Of a stretch of DNA of 64,000 nucleotides, positions 42,970 to 52,432 are shown piece by piece (position 1 is the first letter of the stretch; each line of letters opens with the position of its first letter). The notes beneath the pieces were generated by a model. That model was not told the DNA's origin, ran no database searches, and saw only the letters and a program-made list of their open reading frames with translations. Location of the stretch: contig NZ_SPNJ01000002.1 of NCBI RefSeq assembly GCF_004563925.1, forward strand, positions 310,001 to 374,000, given 5' to 3'. Position numbers and translations under genes: made by a program. Origin of the DNA: Herbaspirillum sp. 3R11 (GTDB lineage Bacteria > Pseudomonadota > Gammaproteobacteria > Burkholderiales > Burkholderiaceae_D).

Positions 42970-43947
42970 ATGACGGCCATGGCGTACAAAAACATCTTGA
43001 TCATCGGCGGCTCCGGATTCATCGGCAGCCAGCTGGTCGCCCAGTTGGTGCGCAGCACGGCGGCCAGAATCACGGTGCCGACCCGGCGCTACGAGCGCAG
43101 CAAGCATTTGCTGGTGATGCCGACGGTGCGCACCACCATCGCCGACGTGCATGACGAGGCCGTACTTGATCGGCTGGTGTCCCAGGCTGATGTCGTCATC
43201 AATCTGGTCGGCATCCTGCATTCGCGCAGCGGACCGCGCGGCAGCGCCTGGGGGCCCGATTTCGAACGCGCTCACGTCGAATTGCCGCGCAAGATCGTGG
43301 CCGCCTGCGCCAGGCATGGCGTGCGGCGTTACCTGCACATGAGTGCGCTGGGCGCGTCGGCACAGGCGCCTTCGATGTATCAGCGCTCCAAGGCGGCGGG
43401 CGAAGTTGCTGCCTTCTCGGACGCCGCTGTCGCGACCACGGTGTTCCGGCCTTCGGTGGTGTTCGGCGAGCACGACAACTTCCTCAACCTGTTCGCCGCG
43501 CTGCAGAAGCGTTTCCCCGTCATGCCGCTGGGTTGCGCCGATGCGCGTTTCCAGCCGGTGTATGTGGGCGACGTGGCGCAGGCTTTCGTCAGTGCCCTGC
43601 ACAATGAAGCCACGCAAGGCAAGAGCTACGAGCTGGCCGGGCCGCAGGTCTACACGCTGCGCCAGTTGGTGCAGCTGGCCGGATTGTGTTCCGGCCATCC
43701 GCGTCCGGTGTTCGGATTGCCGCCGGCGTTGGCGTCCTTGCAGGCTTTTTTGCTGGAACATTTGCCAGGACGCATGATGAGTCGCGATAATCTGGCTTCC
43801 ATGCAGGTGGACAATGTGGCGAGCGCGCCGATGGCGCCTGAGTTGCACATCATGCCGACCGCACTGGAAGCGATTGCACCGCGTTACCTTGCCGGCGTGC
43901 ACATGCAGCAGCAGATGGACGCCCATCGCCGCGGCGCACGGCGCTGA
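42970..43947 (+). CDS. NDUFA9-like NAD(P)-binding protein (atypical SDR)
   Basis: A 325-residue atypical short-chain dehydrogenase. The nucleotide motif IIGGSGFIGS (about 11-20) opens it and VVFGEHDNFLNLFAAL and GPQVYTLRQLV match the complex I NDUFA9-like branch. No complex I genes are in the window, so this is likely the bacterial free-standing relative. A TTG at 42934 overlapping the slt stop is in frame but ATG 42970 is preferred. It is co-oriented with slt, GST and cca. Confidence 0.83.
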   Translation: MTAMAYKNILIIGGSGFIGSQLVAQLVRSTAARITVPTRRYERSKHLLVMPTVRTTIADVHDEAVLDRLVSQADVVINLVGILHSRSGPRGSAWGPDFERAHVELPRKIVAACARHGVRRYLHMSALGASAQAPSMYQRSKAAGEVAAFSDAAVATTVFRPSVVFGEHDNFLNLFAALQKRFPVMPLGCADARFQPVYVGDVAQAFVSALHNEATQGKSYELAGPQVYTLRQLVQLAGLCSGHPRPVFGLPPALASLQAFLLEHLPGRMMSRDNLASMQVDNVASAPMAPELHIMPTALEAIAPRYLAGVHMQQQMDAHRRGARR

Positions 43948-43972
43948 AGCCAACCATTTTTTAAGGATAGCC

Positions 43973-44671
43973 ATGCAGAACACCGAACTTGATCCGACCC
44001 TGTCGGCGACGTTGGAAAAGGCCGGCAAGAACGCCATCACGCTGGTCATCGGCAACAAAAATTATTCCTCCTGGTCGATGCGCCCATGGGTGGTGCTGAC
44101 GGCATTCGATATTCCATTCCGCGAAATCCGCATCTGTCTCGACCAGCCCGACACCGCCAGCAAGATCGCCGAATATTCCGCCGCCGGCCGTGTGCCGGTG
44201 CTGCTCGACGGCCAGACCCATATCTGGGATTCGCTGGCCATCTGTGAATACCTGGCCGAACAATTTCCCGACCGTAAACTGTGGCCGCAAGAGACCGCTG
44301 CCCGCGCTGTCGCGCGCAGCATCACGGCCGAAATGCACTCCGGCTTCACCGGCCTGCGCAGCGCCATGAGCATGGACATCCGCGGCAGCTATCCGGGCAA
44401 GGGCCGCACGGCCGAAGCGCAGGGCGACATCGGCCGCATCTGCGAAATCTGGGAAGACTGCCTGTCGCAGTTCGGTCATCATGAATTTCTGTTCGGCGAC
44501 TTCTCGATCGCCGACGCCTTCTACGCGCCGGTGGTGATGCGCTTCCGCAGCTTCCACGTATCGCTGGCGCCGGCCTTGCAGGCTTATGTTGACCGCGTGG
44601 TGGCGCATCCTGCCGTAGCCAAGTGGGTCGCCGAAGCGCTGGTCGAAAAAGAAGTCCTGCCCGACCATTGA
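43973..44671 (+). CDS. Glutathione S-transferase family protein
   Basis: A 232-residue protein. TTAAGGATAGCC sets the start at 43973. The N-terminal thioredoxin-like domain has NKNYSSWSMRPWVVL with the putative catalytic serine and GRVPVLLDGQTHIWDSLAICEYLAE, the glutathione-binding block. The all-helical C-terminal domain follows (FGDFSIADAFYAPVVMRF). It resembles the YfcF-like bacterial class. The cca gene begins 7 bases after its stop. Confidence 0.9.
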   Translation: MQNTELDPTLSATLEKAGKNAITLVIGNKNYSSWSMRPWVVLTAFDIPFREIRICLDQPDTASKIAEYSAAGRVPVLLDGQTHIWDSLAICEYLAEQFPDRKLWPQETAARAVARSITAEMHSGFTGLRSAMSMDIRGSYPGKGRTAEAQGDIGRICEIWEDCLSQFGHHEFLFGDFSIADAFYAPVVMRFRSFHVSLAPALQAYVDRVVAHPAVAKWVAEALVEKEVLPDH

Positions 44672-44678
44672 GCCGCAG

Positions 44679-45905
44679 ATGAAGATCTACGTCGTCGGCG
44701 GCGCGGTGCGCGATGAACTGCTCGGCTTGCCGGTGCAGGATCACGACTACGTGGTCGTCGGCGCCACGCCGGAAGACATGCTCGCACAAGGCTTCCGTCC
44801 GGTCGGCAAGGACTTCCCGGTGTTCCTGCATCCCGACACCCAGGAGGAATACGCGCTGGCGCGCACCGAACGCAAGACGGCGCCGGGCTACAAGGGTTTC
44901 GTGTTCCACACCGACAGCGCGGTCACGCTCGAGCAGGACCTGGCGCGGCGCGACCTCACCATCAACGCCATCGCCAAGGGCGAAGACGGCGTACTGGTCG
45001 ATCCCTATCACGGTCAGGAAGATATTCGCCGACGCGTATTCCGCCACGTCTCCGACGCCTTCATCGAAGACCCGGTGCGCATCCTGCGCCTGGCGCGTTT
45101 CGCCGCGCGCTTTCCCGATTTCACGGTCGCGCCCGAAACCAATGTGCTGATGCAGAAGATGGTCGCCGCCGGCGAGGTCGACGCGCTGGTGCCTGAACGC
45201 GTGTGGCAGGAGCTGGCGCGCGGCATGATGGAACAGACCCCCTCGCGCATGTTCAACGTGCTGCGCGACTGCGGCGCCCTGGCGCGCATCCTGCCGGAAC
45301 TGGACGCGCTGTGGGGCGTGCCGCAACCGGCTAAATACCATCCCGAAATCGACACCGGCGTACACGTCATGATGGTGCTCGACTATGCCGCCGGCCGCGG
45401 CTATTCGCTGGGTGTGCGTTTCGCTGCGCTCATGCACGATCTCGGCAAGGGCACCACGCCGCCCGATCTGTGGCCCAGCCATCACGGCCACGAAGGCCGC
45501 AGCGTCGAGCTGGTGCAAGGCATCTGCGATCGCCTCAAGGTGCCCAACGATTGCCGCGACGTCGCCGTGATCACCGCGCGCGAACATGGCAACGTCGGCC
45601 GCGCCTTCGAACTGCGTCCGGCGACGATCGTCAATTTGCTGGCGCGCTGCGACGGCTTCCGCAAGCCGGCGCGCTTCCACGACATGCTGCAGGCGTCAGA
45701 ATGCGACCGGCGCGGGCGCACCGGTTTTGAGGACGTCGCCTTCCCGCAGCTGGACTACCTCATGGGCGCGCTCAAGGCGGCCCAGGGCGTGGACGCCGGC
45801 GCCATCGCCGCAAAGTTCAAGGAACAGCCGCAGCGCATCCCGGAAGCAATCGTGGCCGCGCGCACGGAAGCGGTGGCGGAATATGCCGCCAACGCCGCCA
45901 ATTAA
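44679..45905 (+). CDS. cca: Multifunctional CCA tRNA nucleotidyltransferase
   Basis: The 408-residue enzyme adds or repairs the 3'-terminal CCA of tRNAs. The nucleotidyltransferase signature YVVGGAVRDELLGL is at the N-terminus, followed by RRDLTINAIA and the RNA-binding neck. A C-terminal HD phosphohydrolase domain (ALMHDLGKGTTP at about 250-261) makes it the bifunctional beta/gamma-proteobacterial type with phosphatase and 2',3'-cyclic phosphodiesterase activity. Confidence 0.96.
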   Translation: MKIYVVGGAVRDELLGLPVQDHDYVVVGATPEDMLAQGFRPVGKDFPVFLHPDTQEEYALARTERKTAPGYKGFVFHTDSAVTLEQDLARRDLTINAIAKGEDGVLVDPYHGQEDIRRRVFRHVSDAFIEDPVRILRLARFAARFPDFTVAPETNVLMQKMVAAGEVDALVPERVWQELARGMMEQTPSRMFNVLRDCGALARILPELDALWGVPQPAKYHPEIDTGVHVMMVLDYAAGRGYSLGVRFAALMHDLGKGTTPPDLWPSHHGHEGRSVELVQGICDRLKVPNDCRDVAVITAREHGNVGRAFELRPATIVNLLARCDGFRKPARFHDMLQASECDRRGRTGFEDVAFPQLDYLMGALKAAQGVDAGAIAAKFKEQPQRIPEAIVAARTEAVAEYAANAAN

Positions 45906-45917
45906 GCCGCCCCGCCC

Positions 45918-46625
45918 ATGTCACCCTTCATCACGCAATTGCGCGCCAGGCTGGACCGCCTGAAGCACACACTCAGCGCCCTCGCCGAGGCATCAGAAAA
46001 GCCGATGATCCTGGTCAAGGAGCTGTCGCCACGCGCGCGGCGGCATCTGCTGCGGCATTTCCTGGCGCTGGAGGAAAAAGACCGGCTGCTGCGTTTCGGT
46101 AGCAAGCTCTCCGATGAGCTGGTCACGCGCTATGTCGAAAATATCGATTTTTCACGCGACACGATCTTCGGCGTCTATGACCGCAAGATGCGCCTGCTGG
46201 GCGCCGGCCATCTCGCTTTCGCACCGCGCGAAGCATCGCCCGTCAGCGGCGCCACGCTCAAGGCGCGCGTTGCCGAGTTCGGCGTGTCGGTGTCCTCGGC
46301 AGCGCGCGGCATGGGGGTCGGCACCAAGCTGTTCGTGCGCGCTGCGATCCGTTGCCGCAACGCCGATGTCGACACGCTGTACATGCATTGCCTGTCGTCC
46401 AACAAGGTGATGATGCACATCGCCAAGAAGGCCGGCATGGAAATCCATCGCGACTACGGCGAAGCGGACGCTTACCTGAAGCTGCAACCGGCCAGTCCGG
46501 TCACGTTGTTCCAGGAAGCCATGGAGGAGCAGGCGGCAATGCTGGACTACATCATCAAGGCCAACATGCGCGCGCTGTTCAAATGGATCAGCAGGGTTTT
46601 CGGCCTCGGCAAACCGAAGGTCTGA
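45918..46625 (+). CDS. GNAT-family N-acetyltransferase
   Basis: A 235-residue protein with a GNAT core at about 30-190: VKELSPRARRHLLRHFLAL, GVYDRKMRLLGAGHLAF, the beta-4/acetyl-CoA loop SVSSAARGMGVGTKLF, and MHCLSSNKVMMHIAKKAGM. An amphipathic C-terminal helix region follows (MLDYIIKANMRALFKWISRVFGL). The substrate is unknown. It starts 12 bases after cca and is likely co-transcribed. Confidence 0.83.
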   Translation: MSPFITQLRARLDRLKHTLSALAEASEKPMILVKELSPRARRHLLRHFLALEEKDRLLRFGSKLSDELVTRYVENIDFSRDTIFGVYDRKMRLLGAGHLAFAPREASPVSGATLKARVAEFGVSVSSAARGMGVGTKLFVRAAIRCRNADVDTLYMHCLSSNKVMMHIAKKAGMEIHRDYGEADAYLKLQPASPVTLFQEAMEEQAAMLDYIIKANMRALFKWISRVFGLGKPKV

Positions 46626-46722
46626 ACCGCACCCGAATTCTCCCGCAAACCGTGCAGCCATGCGGCCGCCAAGCCGAAATCGGCGATAATGGCGGCTTCC
46701 AGGTATTTTCCAGCAGAACTTC

Positions 46723-47610
46723 ATGAACAACTCCGCCAGCACCGACGACTTCTTTGCCAGCGTGGCCGCCAAGTCGGACAGCGGCGCCTTGCGCGGCGAC
46801 TACAGCAACGCCGACAAGAACTTCGTCGTCGATCAGAACTGGACCGCTTATACGCCCGCCCAGCATGCGCTGTGGCGACGCCTGTACGAGCGCCAGGCAA
46901 GACTGATTCCGGGCCGCGCCTGCGACGTCTTCCTCGACAGCATCAAGGCGCTCGACGTCTCGCAAGGCATTCCGCAATTCGACCGCACCACAGAGGCGCT
47001 GTACAAGGCCACCGGTTGGCAACTGGTCGCCGTGCCGGGTCTGGTGCCGGACCATACTTTCTTCGAGCATCTCGCCAACCGCCGTTTTCCGGTCACCGTG
47101 TGGCTGCGCGAAGAGAGCGAGTTCGACTACATCGTCGAGCCGGACGTATTCCACGATTTCTTCGGCCATGTGCCGCTGCTGTTCAATCCGGTGTTTGCCG
47201 AGCATTTGCAGGAGTACGGCAAGGGCGGCCTCAAGGCGCTCAAGCTCGACGGCCTGGCTTTCCTTGCGCGCCTGTACTGGTACACCATCGAGTTCGGCCT
47301 GATCCAGAGTCCCGAGGGTTTGCGCATCTACGGCGCCGGCATCCTGTCGTCGGGCGGCGAGGTCGATTACGCTCTGCGCGGTTCACAGAATCTGCAGCCG
47401 AACCGCATCCCGTTCCAGGTTGAACGCGTCATGCGCACGCTGTACAAGATCGATTCGTACCAGGAAACCTATTTCGTCATCCGCGACTTCCAGCAACTGT
47501 TCGACGACACGGCGCCGGATTTCACCGCGCTGTACGAGCAACTGAAGGTACAGGACGCCTTGCCGGCCAACATGCTGTTGCCGGGCGAACAAAACCTGCC
47601 CATTGCCTGA
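46723..47610 (+). CDS. phhA: Phenylalanine-4-hydroxylase
   Basis: The 295-residue non-haem iron enzyme converts phenylalanine to tyrosine using tetrahydropterin and oxygen. The iron ligands are the two histidines in DVFHDFFGHVPLL (about 144-149) and the Glu in YWYTIEFGLI (about 189). VPGLVPDHTFFEHLANRRFPV is the typical substrate-loop region. The length matches the bacterial single-domain form without the regulatory ACT domain. A strong terminator follows. Confidence 0.95.
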   Translation: MNNSASTDDFFASVAAKSDSGALRGDYSNADKNFVVDQNWTAYTPAQHALWRRLYERQARLIPGRACDVFLDSIKALDVSQGIPQFDRTTEALYKATGWQLVAVPGLVPDHTFFEHLANRRFPVTVWLREESEFDYIVEPDVFHDFFGHVPLLFNPVFAEHLQEYGKGGLKALKLDGLAFLARLYWYTIEFGLIQSPEGLRIYGAGILSSGGEVDYALRGSQNLQPNRIPFQVERVMRTLYKIDSYQETYFVIRDFQQLFDDTAPDFTALYEQLKVQDALPANMLLPGEQNLPIA

Positions 47611-47643
47611 TTCGCAGCAACTGATCCACACCAATTGCGCATC

Positions 47644-47675
47644 AGCCCCTGCCCAAGCGCAGGGGCTTTTTTTTT
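47644..47675 (+). terminator. Intrinsic terminator after phhA
   Basis: A 9-bp stem AGCCCCTGC/GCAGGGGCT with a 6-base loop is followed by nine T's. Confidence 0.94.
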
Positions 47676-47685
47676 GCCGTCAGCG

Positions 47686-47718
47686 CCTTGTCAGTGCACT
47701 GTCAGTACACTGACAAGG
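47686..47718. repeat. Dyad with superimposed tandem repeat
   Basis: CCTTGTCAGTG (47686-47696) and CACTGACAAGG (47708-47718) form an 11-bp perfect inverted repeat. The centre also contains two adjacent 11-base direct repeats, TGTCAGTGCAC and TGTCAGTACAC (47689-47699, 47700-47710). It lies about 170 bases before the indolepyruvate oxidoreductase gene and right after the phhA terminator. A regulator binding site is plausible. Confidence 0.5.
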
Positions 47719-47885
47719 CCGCCGCCCGCATGCTGCGCCGTGCGTAGCGGCAATACGCGGCTTGTGCTACTGTAGCCGCATCAAAAGAACAGAACCATTC
47801 GCCCACAAGGCGGACGAGTTTTAAGCAGGATCTCGAACAGATCCATGTGCAAACAAAGACACGATTTTTGGCACGGAGACAATGC

Positions 47886-50800
47886 ATGAACGCACCCCTA
47901 CCTTCCAGCGAACGCCTGTTGCTGGACGACATTTCCCTGGACGACAAATATTCACTGGAGCGCGGTCGCGTTTTCATGACCGGCATCCAGGCGCTGATAC
48001 GGCTGCCGATGTTGCAGCGGCAGCACGATCTCCAGGCCGGATTGAACACCGCCGGTTACGTCACCGGCTATCGCGGCTCGCCTTTGGGAACGGTCGATCA
48101 GACCGCCGCCAAGGCCAAGAAATATCTCGACGCCGCCCACGTCAAATTCCATCCCGGCATGAACGAAGACCTGGCCGCCACCGCCGTGTGGGGCACGCAG
48201 CAGGTCAACCTGTTCCCGGGCGCGCAATATGACGGCGTGTTTTCGCTGTGGTACGGCAAGGGCCCCGGCGTGGACCGCTGCGGCGACGTCTTCAAGCACG
48301 CCAACATGGCCGGCACCTCGCAGCACGGCGGCGTGCTGGTGATCGCCGGCGACGACCACGCCGCCAAGTCATCCACCACCGCGCACCAGAGCGAACACAT
48401 CCTCAAGGCTTGCGGCATCCCGGTGCTGTATCCGTCGTCGGTGCAGGAATATCTCGACTACGGCCTGCACGGCTGGGCCATGAGCCGCTACACCGGCCTG
48501 TGGGTGTCTCTCAAGTGCGTGACCGACATCGTCGAATCGGGCATGTCGGTAGAGATCGATCCGCAGCGCGTGCAGCCGATCATTCCGACCGATTTTGAAT
48601 TGCCATTGGGCGGCCTCAATATCCGCCAGCCCGACACCGTGCTCGAGCAAGAGACGCGCATGAACGTCTACAAGTGGTACGCCGCGCTGGCCTACGCCCG
48701 CGTCAACAAGCTCAACCAGATCATCTGGGACAGCCCGCGTGCGCGCATCGGCATCGTCACCGCCGGCAAGTCCTATCTCGACACGCGCCAGGCGCTCTAC
48801 GATCTCGGCATCGACGAGCAAGTTGCGCGCGACATCGGCATCCGTCTCTACAAGATCGGCATGACCTGGCCGCTGGAAGCCGAAGGAGTGCGCGAGTTCG
48901 CGCAAGGCCTCGATGAAATCCTGGTGGTCGAAGAGAAGCGCCAGATCCTCGAATACCAGATCAAGGAAGAACTCTACAACTGGCGCGACGACGTGCGTCC
49001 GCGCGTGGTCGGCAAGTTCGACGACACCGGCGAATGGAGCGGTTCACCGCGCGAAGGCCACGGCAACTGGCTGCTGCCGGCGACCTATGAACTGAGCCCG
49101 GCGCAGATCGCGCGCGCCATCGCCACGCGCATTTCCAAGTACTACGCCGGCCATCCGATCGAGCAGCGCGTCAAGGCGCGCATCGCTTTCCTCGAAGCCA
49201 AGGAAGCCACGCTCAACGTCAGCACCAAGCCCGATCCGAATAAGGACCGCATCCCGCATTTCTGCTCGGGTTGCCCGCACAATACTTCGACCAAACTGCC
49301 TGACGGCAGCCGCGCGCTGGCCGGCATCGGTTGTCATTACATGGTGACCTGGATGGATCGCGAATCGACTATCTTTTCGCACATGGGCGGCGAGGGCGTG
49401 ACCTGGGTCGGACAGGCGCCGTTCACCAGCGAGAAGCACGTCTTCTCCAACCTCGGCGACGGCACGTATTTCCATTCGGGTTTGCTGGCCGTGCGCGCCG
49501 CCGTGGCGGGCAAGGTCAACATGACTTACAAGATTCTGTACAACGACGCCGTCGCCATGACCGGCGGACAAGAGTTCGACGGCCCGCTCGATCCGGCCAT
49601 GATCTCGCGCCAGCTGGCCGCCGAGAACGTGCGTCCGATCATCGTCGTCACCGACGAGCCGGACAAGTATCCCGCCGGCACGCCGTGGGCCGAAGGCGTG
49701 ACCATCCGCCATCGTAGCGAACTCGACGCTGTGCAGCGTGAGCTGCGCGAAGTGCAGGGCGTGTCCGCCATGATCTACGACCAGACCTGCGCCTCGGAAA
49801 AGCGCCGCCGCCGCAAACGCGACGCCTATCCCGATCCGGCCAAGCGCGCCGTCATCAACGAAGCCGTGTGCGAAGGCTGCGGCGATTGCAGCGTGCAGTC
49901 CAACTGCCTCTCGGTGGAGCCGCTGGAAACCGAATTCGGCCGCAAGCGCCAGATCAATCAATCGTCGTGCAACAAGGATTACTCCTGCGTGAACGGCTTC
50001 TGCCCGAGCTTCGTCACGGTGGAAGGCGGCAAGCTGAAAAAAGCCAAACGCGTCGCGGTGGAAAAGACCGAAGCTGCCGGTCAAGGTCAAGTGCAAGGAC
50101 CGCTGCTGCCCGAGCCGCAATTGCCTGCCATGGGCGACACCTACGGCATCGTCGTCACCGGCATCGGCGGCACCGGCGTGATCACCATCGGCCAGATCCT
50201 GGCGATGGCGGCGCACGTCGAAGGCAAGGCTTGCTCGGTGCTCGACATGAGCGGCCTGGCGCAAAAGGGCGGGCCGGTGATGTCGCACGTGCGCCTGTCC
50301 GAACGTCCCGACGACCTGTATTCGACGCGCGTAGGTACCGGCGCTGCAGACCTGGTGATCGGCTGCGACGTGATCGTCACCGCCAGCCGCGACGCCTTGT
50401 CGCGCATGGGCGAGGGACGCACGCATGCGGCCGTCAACGCCACCCGCATGCCGACCGCAGCCTTCGTGCGCAATCCGGACTGGCAGTTCCCGGCAGAGTC
50501 CGCCGAGGGCAGCATCCAGAGTGCCTGTGGCAAAGACCGCGTGGCCCTGATCGACGCCGGCAACATCGCCACCGCGTTGATGGGCGACGCCATCGCGACC
50601 AACATGTTCATGCTCGGTTATGCATGGCAACGCGGCTGGGTGCCATTGTCGGAAGGCGCGCTGCTCAAGGCCATCGAACTCAACGCCTTGTCGGTCGAGT
50701 TCAACAAGCAGGCCTTCGGCTGGGGTCGCGCCGCCGCGCACGACGCCGACATGGTGGCGCAAGCCGCACGTCGCAACGGCATGACGGCGCAGGTGATCGA

Positions 50801-51494
50801 CTTCAAGCGTCCGCCTGCGCTGGAAGAAGTGCTGGCCAAGCGGATCGACTTCCTCACGCAATATCAGAACGCCGCTTATGCGCGCCAGTACAGCGATTTC
50901 GTCGCGCAGGCACAGCATGCGGAAGCTGCCTTGGGCGAAGCCGGCAAGGCGATGAAGCTCAGCACGGCAGTGGCGACTTACCTGTTCAAGTTGATGGCGT
51001 ACAAGGACGAATATGAAGTCGCGCGCCTCTACACCGCACCGGCCTTCCGCGAAAAAATCGCCGGCATGTTCGAGGGCGACTACCAGTTGAAATTCCACCT
51101 GGCGCCGCCGCTGCTGGCCAAGCATGACAACAACGGTCATCTGATCAAGAAGGAATACGGTTCGTGGATGATGCGCGCCTTCGGCGTGCTGGCGAAACTG
51201 CGTTTCTTGCGCAACACGCCGCTGGACGTCTTCGGCTACACCGCAGAGCGCAAGCAGGAGCGCGCGCTGATCGGCGAATACTGCAAGACGGTCGGTGGCT
51301 TGTTGAGCAAACTCAACGCCGACAATCTTGCTCAGGCAACGGCGATTGCACGCATTCCGGAAGATATTCGCGGTTATGGACACGTCAAGGAACGCCACCT
51401 GAAAGCGGCCAAGCAGAAGGAAACGGATTTGTTGCGGATGTTCGACGCAGGTCAGAAGCCGCATGTGCCGGCAGGTGGCAAACAGGCTGCCTGA
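47886..51494 (+). CDS. Indolepyruvate ferredoxin oxidoreductase family protein (fused subunits)
   Basis: A 1202-residue TPP- and Fe-S-dependent 2-keto acid oxidoreductase that would oxidise aryl-pyruvates to aryl-acetyl-CoA. ATG 47886 has GGAG 7 bases upstream. The N-terminal half is the IorA-like pyrimidine/TPP region (TGYRGSPLGTVD, FHPGMNEDLAATAVWG, GDDHAAKSSTTAHQSE), then CSGCPHNTST and the TPP block IGCHYMVTWMD. A cysteine cluster near 670-720 (CEGCGDCSVQSNC, SSCNKDYSC) can hold two 4Fe-4S centres. The C-terminal half holds the IorB-like gamma domain (VVTGIGGTGVITIGQIL). It may act on phenylpyruvate or indolepyruvate from aromatic amino acids; the adjacent phhA fits that idea. Confidence 0.9.
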   Translation: MNAPLPSSERLLLDDISLDDKYSLERGRVFMTGIQALIRLPMLQRQHDLQAGLNTAGYVTGYRGSPLGTVDQTAAKAKKYLDAAHVKFHPGMNEDLAATAVWGTQQVNLFPGAQYDGVFSLWYGKGPGVDRCGDVFKHANMAGTSQHGGVLVIAGDDHAAKSSTTAHQSEHILKACGIPVLYPSSVQEYLDYGLHGWAMSRYTGLWVSLKCVTDIVESGMSVEIDPQRVQPIIPTDFELPLGGLNIRQPDTVLEQETRMNVYKWYAALAYARVNKLNQIIWDSPRARIGIVTAGKSYLDTRQALYDLGIDEQVARDIGIRLYKIGMTWPLEAEGVREFAQGLDEILVVEEKRQILEYQIKEELYNWRDDVRPRVVGKFDDTGEWSGSPREGHGNWLLPATYELSPAQIARAIATRISKYYAGHPIEQRVKARIAFLEAKEATLNVSTKPDPNKDRIPHFCSGCPHNTSTKLPDGSRALAGIGCHYMVTWMDRESTIFSHMGGEGVTWVGQAPFTSEKHVFSNLGDGTYFHSGLLAVRAAVAGKVNMTYKILYNDAVAMTGGQEFDGPLDPAMISRQLAAENVRPIIVVTDEPDKYPAGTPWAEGVTIRHRSELDAVQRELREVQGVSAMIYDQTCASEKRRRRKRDAYPDPAKRAVINEAVCEGCGDCSVQSNCLSVEPLETEFGRKRQINQSSCNKDYSCVNGFCPSFVTVEGGKLKKAKRVAVEKTEAAGQGQVQGPLLPEPQLPAMGDTYGIVVTGIGGTGVITIGQILAMAAHVEGKACSVLDMSGLAQKGGPVMSHVRLSERPDDLYSTRVGTGAADLVIGCDVIVTASRDALSRMGEGRTHAAVNATRMPTAAFVRNPDWQFPAESAEGSIQSACGKDRVALIDAGNIATALMGDAIATNMFMLGYAWQRGWVPLSEGALLKAIELNALSVEFNKQAFGWGRAAAHDADMVAQAARRNGMTAQVIDFKRPPALEEVLAKRIDFLTQYQNAAYARQYSDFVAQAQHAEAALGEAGKAMKLSTAVATYLFKLMAYKDEYEVARLYTAPAFREKIAGMFEGDYQLKFHLAPPLLAKHDNNGHLIKKEYGSWMMRAFGVLAKLRFLRNTPLDVFGYTAERKQERALIGEYCKTVGGLLSKLNADNLAQATAIARIPEDIRGYGHVKERHLKAAKQKETDLLRMFDAGQKPHVPAGGKQAA

Positions 51495-51521
51495 TTTATC
51501 TTGCAGGTGAAGTCAGCAAGC

Positions 51522-51558
51522 ACCGTCGTTTTGATGAAAATCAGGACGACGGTTTTTT
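51522..51558 (+). terminator. Intrinsic terminator after the indolepyruvate oxidoreductase gene
   Basis: ACCGTCGT (51522-51529) pairs with ACGACGGT (51546-51553); an inner TGAT/ATCA pair closes the loop. A run of T's follows. Confidence 0.85.
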
Positions 51559-51577
51559 ATTTTGAGATGAATATTTT

Positions 51578-52426
51578 TTACGAACCAGTGAGCCTGCCGC
51601 CGCTGACACGTTCGATCCCGGCCAAGTCGCGCCAGCTTTGCACTTCGGCGAAACCGCGCTGCTCCAGCAGCTTGCGCACGGCCTCCGACTGATCGTAGCC
51701 GTGTTCCATCAACAGCCACCCGTCCGCTTTCAGATAGGTCGCCGCACCGTCGATGATGATGCGCAGCGCCGACAAGCCGTCAGCGTGATCGGTCAACGCG
51801 CCGATCGGTTCGAAGCGCAAATCGCCCTGCGACAAGTGCACGTCGCCGGCGACGATGTAAGGCGGATTGGAAACGATCAGGTCGAGGTATGGAGCCGTGG
51901 CCTCACCCAGCGCGGCGTACCAGTCGCTGCGTAAAAATTCCACCTTTGCGCCATGCCGCAGCGCGTTTCCCGCCGCGACCTTGAGCGCGCCTTCACTGAC
52001 GTCGAGCGCTGTCATTGAGACATCCGGCCGCGTGTGCGCAATGGCCACCGCGATGGCGCCGGAGCCGGTGCCCATGTCGAGCGCCCGGCCGTTCTGCGGC
52101 AAACGTTCCAGCGCCAGCTCCACCAGCAATTCGGTGTCGGGGCGCGGGATCAGGACATCCGGTGTGACCTGCATCGCCAGGCCGAAGAATTCACGCTCGC
52201 CGACGATGTAGGCGATCGGCTCGCCCTGCAGGCGACGACGGAACAGCGCGCTCAGCTGCGCCGCTTCATCGGGTGTAAGTTGACGTTCGGATTGGGTGAT
52301 CAGCTGGATGCGCGTCAGTTGCAGCGCATGGCTGATCAGGATGCGATTTTCCAGCGGATCGAGCGGGGCGCTGCGCAGCGCCTCGGCCAGACTGACGCCT
52401 GGCCGGATGTCCGGAAAATCACTCAC
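51578..52426 (-). CDS. prmC: Release factor N5-glutamine methyltransferase
   Basis: The 282-residue enzyme methylates the Gln of the GGQ motif in RF1 and RF2 using SAM. Motifs: N-terminal helical domain, SAM site LDMGTGSGAIAVA (about 116-128), and the catalytic NPPY (187-190) in LIVSNPPYIVAG. The start is a GTG at 52426, 6 bases after the dsbB stop. It is in the same strand run as prfA, its substrate. Confidence 0.95.
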   Translation of the reverse strand: MSDFPDIRPGVSLAEALRSAPLDPLENRILISHALQLTRIQLITQSERQLTPDEAAQLSALFRRRLQGEPIAYIVGEREFFGLAMQVTPDVLIPRPDTELLVELALERLPQNGRALDMGTGSGAIAVAIAHTRPDVSMTALDVSEGALKVAAGNALRHGAKVEFLRSDWYAALGEATAPYLDLIVSNPPYIVAGDVHLSQGDLRFEPIGALTDHADGLSALRIIIDGAATYLKADGWLLMEHGYDQSEAVRKLLEQRGFAEVQSWRDLAGIERVSGGRLTGS

Positions 52427-52432
52427 AGAAAA

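Noticed and set aside
49044-51464. An 806-codon open frame antisense to the indolepyruvate oxidoreductase gene
   Set aside because: It is the mirror of a GC-rich coding frame; composition is Arg/His/Gln-rich without domains, and the sense frame has strong family motifs.
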